A DNA stretch of 17,757 bases from positions 1 through 17,757 of the forward strand of contig QAKO01000122.1 of the NCBI GenBank assembly GCA_003343765.1, in the 5' to 3' direction. Origin of the DNA: Bacillota bacterium (lineage in GTDB: Bacteria; Bacillota; Clostridia; Christensenellales; Borkfalkiaceae). This document shows, piece by piece, positions 14,645-17,757 of the stretch. The notes beneath the pieces were generated by a model. The model was not told where the DNA came from. It made no database searches and saw only the letters and a program-made list of their open reading frames with translations. Position 1 is the first letter of the stretch; each line of letters opens with the position of its first letter. The position numbers were made by a program, and so were the translations under genes.

Positions 14645-17600
14645 ATGCTGGAAATTAAAAACCTGACAAAGGTTTACAAGACAAAAGGCGGTGCTCCCGT
14701 ATATGCCCTGGACGGAGTTTCCATTACTTTTGAAGAAAAGGGAATGGTCTTTCTTCTCGGCAAATCCGGAAGCGGTAAGTCCACCCTGCTGAATCTTTGC
14801 GGCGGACTCGATTCCCCCGATTCCGGCGAAATCATCATCAAAGGAAGAAGCAGCAAAGATTTTTCGCAATCGGATTTCGACAGTTATCGCAATACGTTTA
14901 TCGGATTTGTGTTCCAGGAATACAACATTCTCAATGAATTTTCCGTGGAAGACAACATTGCGCTGGCACTGGAACTGCAAGGCAAAAACAAGGACAAGGC
15001 GCGTGTACAGGAAATTTTAAAACAGGTCGAACTGGAAAATTTTGCAAAACGGAAACCCAATACTCTTTCCGGCGGACAAAAACAGCGCGTAGCCATTGCC
15101 CGCGCTCTCGTGAAAAATCCCGAAATCATCATGGCGGACGAACCGACGGGCGCGCTCGATTCCAATACCGGCAAACAGGTATTCGACACCCTGAAAAAAT
15201 TATCGGCGGACAAACTTGTCATCGTCGTTTCCCACGACCGCGAATTTGCCGAAATTTACGGCGACCGCATCATCGAACTCAAAGACGGTAAAATCATCTC
15301 CGACGTTACGAAAACGCAGATCGCTGCCAAACAAACCAGCGACAATCTCTCTTTCATCGGCGACGATACCATTTCCGTCAAAGACGGGGCCGCTCTTTCC
15401 GATTCCGATCTGAAGCGAATCCGTGAATTTCTGGCTTCGGCACACGGAAACGTACTTTTATCCTGCGGCAAAAAAGAGATCGACGACTTCAAAAAAGCTG
15501 CACGTATCGATGAAAACAATGCACGCGAAGCCTTCCGCGACACGCGCGACGATGACATCGAAAAGCGTTCTTACACGCGCGAAGACAGCAGGTTCATCCG
15601 CTCAAAGCTGCCTTCCCGCCACGCAGTACGCATCGGGGCAAGCAGCATGAAAGTCAAGCCTTTCCGACTCTTCTTCACCATTCTGCTCTCGTTTATTGCT
15701 TTTACCATGTTCGGATTGTTCTCCACTCTCACTTTTTACGATGCCAAAAGCGTTCACGCCGAAACCCTTATGCAGTCCGGCTATTCCTATTTAAATCTTG
15801 CAAAATACTATCGCTATACGCGGATCCAATACCAGGACGGAGAAGAAACCTGGCGCAACGAATATTCCGAGACGATCCGCTTTACTCCGGACGACGTGTC
15901 CAAATTTAAAACATCCTACGGCGATGCCGTCGGCGTTTTCAGCATGAACAACCGCGATTTGCAGATTCAGAATGCCGCTTACAACGAACAATCCAAATAT
16001 TACTCCGCTACTTTAAAATATTTCGCGGAAGTAAACGGCGAAACAAGTATGTTCGAACTGCTGACCGACACAGACCTTTCTTCTCTCGGCGAAGATGATA
16101 TCGTCATCTCTACATACCTGTTCGATTCTCTCGCTTTTTACGGACTCAAAGACGCAACGACAGCGTCAAATATCACTCTTACGAATTATCAGGATGCCGT
16201 CGGAAAAGTGATCAATTTGCCCGACAATATGTCATTCACTATAAAGGGAGTTTTCCGCAGCGACCTTCCTGCAAAATATGATTCTCTCAAAGATAAGAAT
16301 ACTGATGACAGAGATCTGGCCTATTCTCTGAGCAATGAACTGCAATCCGGCCCCTACTTTATGGCTCTTGTATCCGAAGCCTTCCGTGAAAAATACAATT
16401 CTCTCACACAATCCAATGATCAGCTTTATAACCTTTTTACGGACTTCAATGAGTTCCAGGTCGCAAACGTAACCGACGATACATACTATCCCGACGAACA
16501 AGTTAATTATTTATACCTCTTTGCCCCTTTTACGCAAGAGAATCAGGCCGTTTTACAAACTGTCTACCTGTATGATTCCGCAAAAACGCAGCTCGCCGAC
16601 GATGACATCGTCATTTCTTTAAGCATGATCCAGGATATGATCCGAAATTCCCCCGCGCTGCAGGATATTTACACAACGATCCGAGATGAAAATTACGACA
16701 GAATTTGGCAGGAACTTGAACAGTCACTGTATGAACAGTACTATAATTTCTATTACAACGAAATTATTTCCCAAAACCCGGATATGCCGATTGAAGAAGC
16801 CGAAAAGACAGCCGATGAATATGCTAAAAATGAGCTTTCAAACATTCTCAGTTGGGAAGTAGATCAGGCGATCCAGAAATTATACGAGGAAGAAACCTCT
16901 GCTTTTTACAGCGCACTCGAAATACTCTGTTACGGCAGATTCTTTGATCCGGAAACCAATAAAGATACTACGGCAACTCAACAGCAATTACAGGAAGCAC
17001 TGAATACGTTTATCTCTTTTATGGATACTTACAACCTGAAATTGCCGAATCTGAAACTTACTTCGTCTAAAACCCAAATACCCTATAAGACTTTCAAAAT
17101 TGCGGGTTTTGTCTACGGCTCAATTTCAAGCCAGGTCTCTCAGAATGCTCTCGTTTCCCAAGCTACTTTTGACGAAATGTACGAACAGTACTCCTATGAC
17201 GCGGAAACCGGCTATTCTCAGGTCACCATTACCAATTACAAACCACTGCAAAACGAATATTACGATAACATTTTACTTTCTTTCCCCGATCGCGGAATTC
17301 TGAATAAATTGATCGAAGAAAGCGAAATTCCCGACGAAAACGATACGTTCTATGCTCTCAATACGGCTGCTTCCGTAGCTCTGCTGAGTGTAAATGCCAT
17401 CATACAAAGCATGGAACAGATATTTTTGTGGATCGGCGTCGTGATGGCAATCTTTTCCATGCTGCTCTTGTTTAACTTCATTTCCGTTTCCATTTCCTAT
17501 AAGAAAAAAGAGATCGGAATCCTGCGCGCCGTCGGGGCTCGCAGTACGGACGTTTTCAAGATTTTCTTCTCCGAATCAGCCATCATTTCAAGCATCTGCT

Positions 17601-17757
17601 TTGTGCTTGCCGTCATCGCCAGCTTCATTCTCTGCAATGTCCTGAATGAAGTGATCACTTCCGCCCTGTCGGCGGCTCTGCTGGTGCTTGGGCCGTATTC
17701 CTTGCTCCTCATGCTCGGAATCGCCGTCGTCACTTCCTTTATCGCGACCTTCCTGCC
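14645..17757 (+). CDS. MacB/FtsX-type ABC ATPase-permease fusion (3' end outside window)
   Basis: One uninterrupted frame runs for 1037 codons to the right edge. ATG 14645 follows AAGGAG by 7 nt. Residues 1-220 form an ABC ATPase of the MacB/LolD type: Walker A G-K-S-G-S-G-K-S (39-46), Q-loop Gln91, signature L-S-G-G-Q (141-145), Walker B M-A-D-E-P (163-167) and His197. A charged cytosolic linker (about 221-335) leads to helix 1 (about 341-361), then an extracytoplasmic domain of about 560 residues with a glutamate- and tyrosine-rich helical stretch (about 680-760). The FtsX-like core follows: helix 2 (about 925-947), the cytosolic K-K-K-E-I-G-I-L-R-A-V-G-A-R segment, helix 3 and part of helix 4. 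This topology fits mechanotransmission ABC proteins, which move lipids, peptides or drugs outside the membrane rather than import solutes. The substrate is unknown. Confidence 0.9.
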   Translation, partial: MLEIKNLTKVYKTKGGAPVYALDGVSITFEEKGMVFLLGKSGSGKSTLLNLCGGLDSPDSGEIIIKGRSSKDFSQSDFDSYRNTFIGFVFQEYNILNEFSVEDNIALALELQGKNKDKARVQEILKQVELENFAKRKPNTLSGGQKQRVAIARALVKNPEIIMADEPTGALDSNTGKQVFDTLKKLSADKLVIVVSHDREFAEIYGDRIIELKDGKIISDVTKTQIAAKQTSDNLSFIGDDTISVKDGAALSDSDLKRIREFLASAHGNVLLSCGKKEIDDFKKAARIDENNAREAFRDTRDDDIEKRSYTREDSRFIRSKLPSRHAVRIGASSMKVKPFRLFFTILLSFIAFTMFGLFSTLTFYDAKSVHAETLMQSGYSYLNLAKYYRYTRIQYQDGEETWRNEYSETIRFTPDDVSKFKTSYGDAVGVFSMNNRDLQIQNAAYNEQSKYYSATLKYFAEVNGETSMFELLTDTDLSSLGEDDIVISTYLFDSLAFYGLKDATTASNITLTNYQDAVGKVINLPDNMSFTIKGVFRSDLPAKYDSLKDKNTDDRDLAYSLSNELQSGPYFMALVSEAFREKYNSLTQSNDQLYNLFTDFNEFQVANVTDDTYYPDEQVNYLYLFAPFTQENQAVLQTVYLYDSAKTQLADDDIVISLSMIQDMIRNSPALQDIYTTIRDENYDRIWQELEQSLYEQYYNFYYNEIISQNPDMPIEEAEKTADEYAKNELSNILSWEVDQAIQKLYEEETSAFYSALEILCYGRFFDPETNKDTTATQQQLQEALNTFISFMDTYNLKLPNLKLTSSKTQIPYKTFKIAGFVYGSISSQVSQNALVSQATFDEMYEQYSYDAETGYSQVTITNYKPLQNEYYDNILLSFPDRGILNKLIEESEIPDENDTFYALNTAASVALLSVNAIIQSMEQIFLWIGVVMAIFSMLLLFNFISVSISYKKKEIGILRAVGARSTDVFKIFFSESAIISSICFVLAVIASFILCNVLNEVITSALSAALLVLGPYSLLLMLGIAVVTSFIATFL

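Overview
The window looks like a chromosomal segment of a Clostridia-type Firmicute with roughly balanced base composition. The strongest taxonomic cue is the six-cysteine peptide SCIFF with its radical SAM/SPASM maturase, a pair typical of Clostridia, set in a yajC / small membrane protein / SCIFF / maturase / secDF neighbourhood next to ruvCAB-queA-tgt. The order cannot be fixed from sequence alone; a Christensenellales-like gut lineage is only a guess. I see no rRNA, tRNA, CRISPR array, insertion sequence or prophage.

Most genes lie on the minus strand and form several transcription units, each with a recognisable sigma-A promoter (all with 17-bp spacers). Read in the direction of transcription, the first is ruvC-ruvA-ruvB-queA-(unrecognised 146-residue gene)-tgt, from 10623 to 5749. 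It combines Holliday-junction processing with queuosine tRNA modification. Next is yajC plus a four-helix membrane protein (5607 to 4725). Then comes scfA (SCIFF precursor), scfB (SCIFF maturase) and a gamma-carbonic-anhydrase-fold gene (4603 to 2477), with an intrinsic terminator between scfA and scfB. Last is secD-secF (2277 to the left edge), with secF running out of the window. YajC, SecD and SecF are parts of the Sec holotranslocon, so the SCIFF pair sits inside a Sec neighbourhood.

On the plus strand, argH (10807-12189) is divergent from ruvC and ends in a strong terminator. After a roughly 330-bp non-coding stretch with a perfect 21-bp inverted repeat comes a NatAB-like ABC-2 exporter pair (minus strand, 14473-12522). 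Back to back with it starts a very large MacB/FtsX-type ABC ATPase-permease fusion (14645 to the right edge, incomplete). Two divergent consensus promoters and a tandem 8-bp repeat lie between the two transporters.

The most interesting points are these. (i) SecD and SecF both appear to lack the transmembrane aspartates considered essential for proton-driven function. (ii) The SCIFF operon carries a terminator and an extra hairpin between precursor and maturase. (iii) A hairpin masks the ribosome binding site of the membrane-protein gene. (iv) The predicted argH and ruvC promoters face each other, so their leaders would overlap antisense. (v) A long GC-rich palindrome directly follows the NatB-like gene. 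(vi) The MacB-like protein has an extracytoplasmic domain of about 560 residues. All functional statements rest on motif recognition and remembered family alignments; no search or structure prediction was run.
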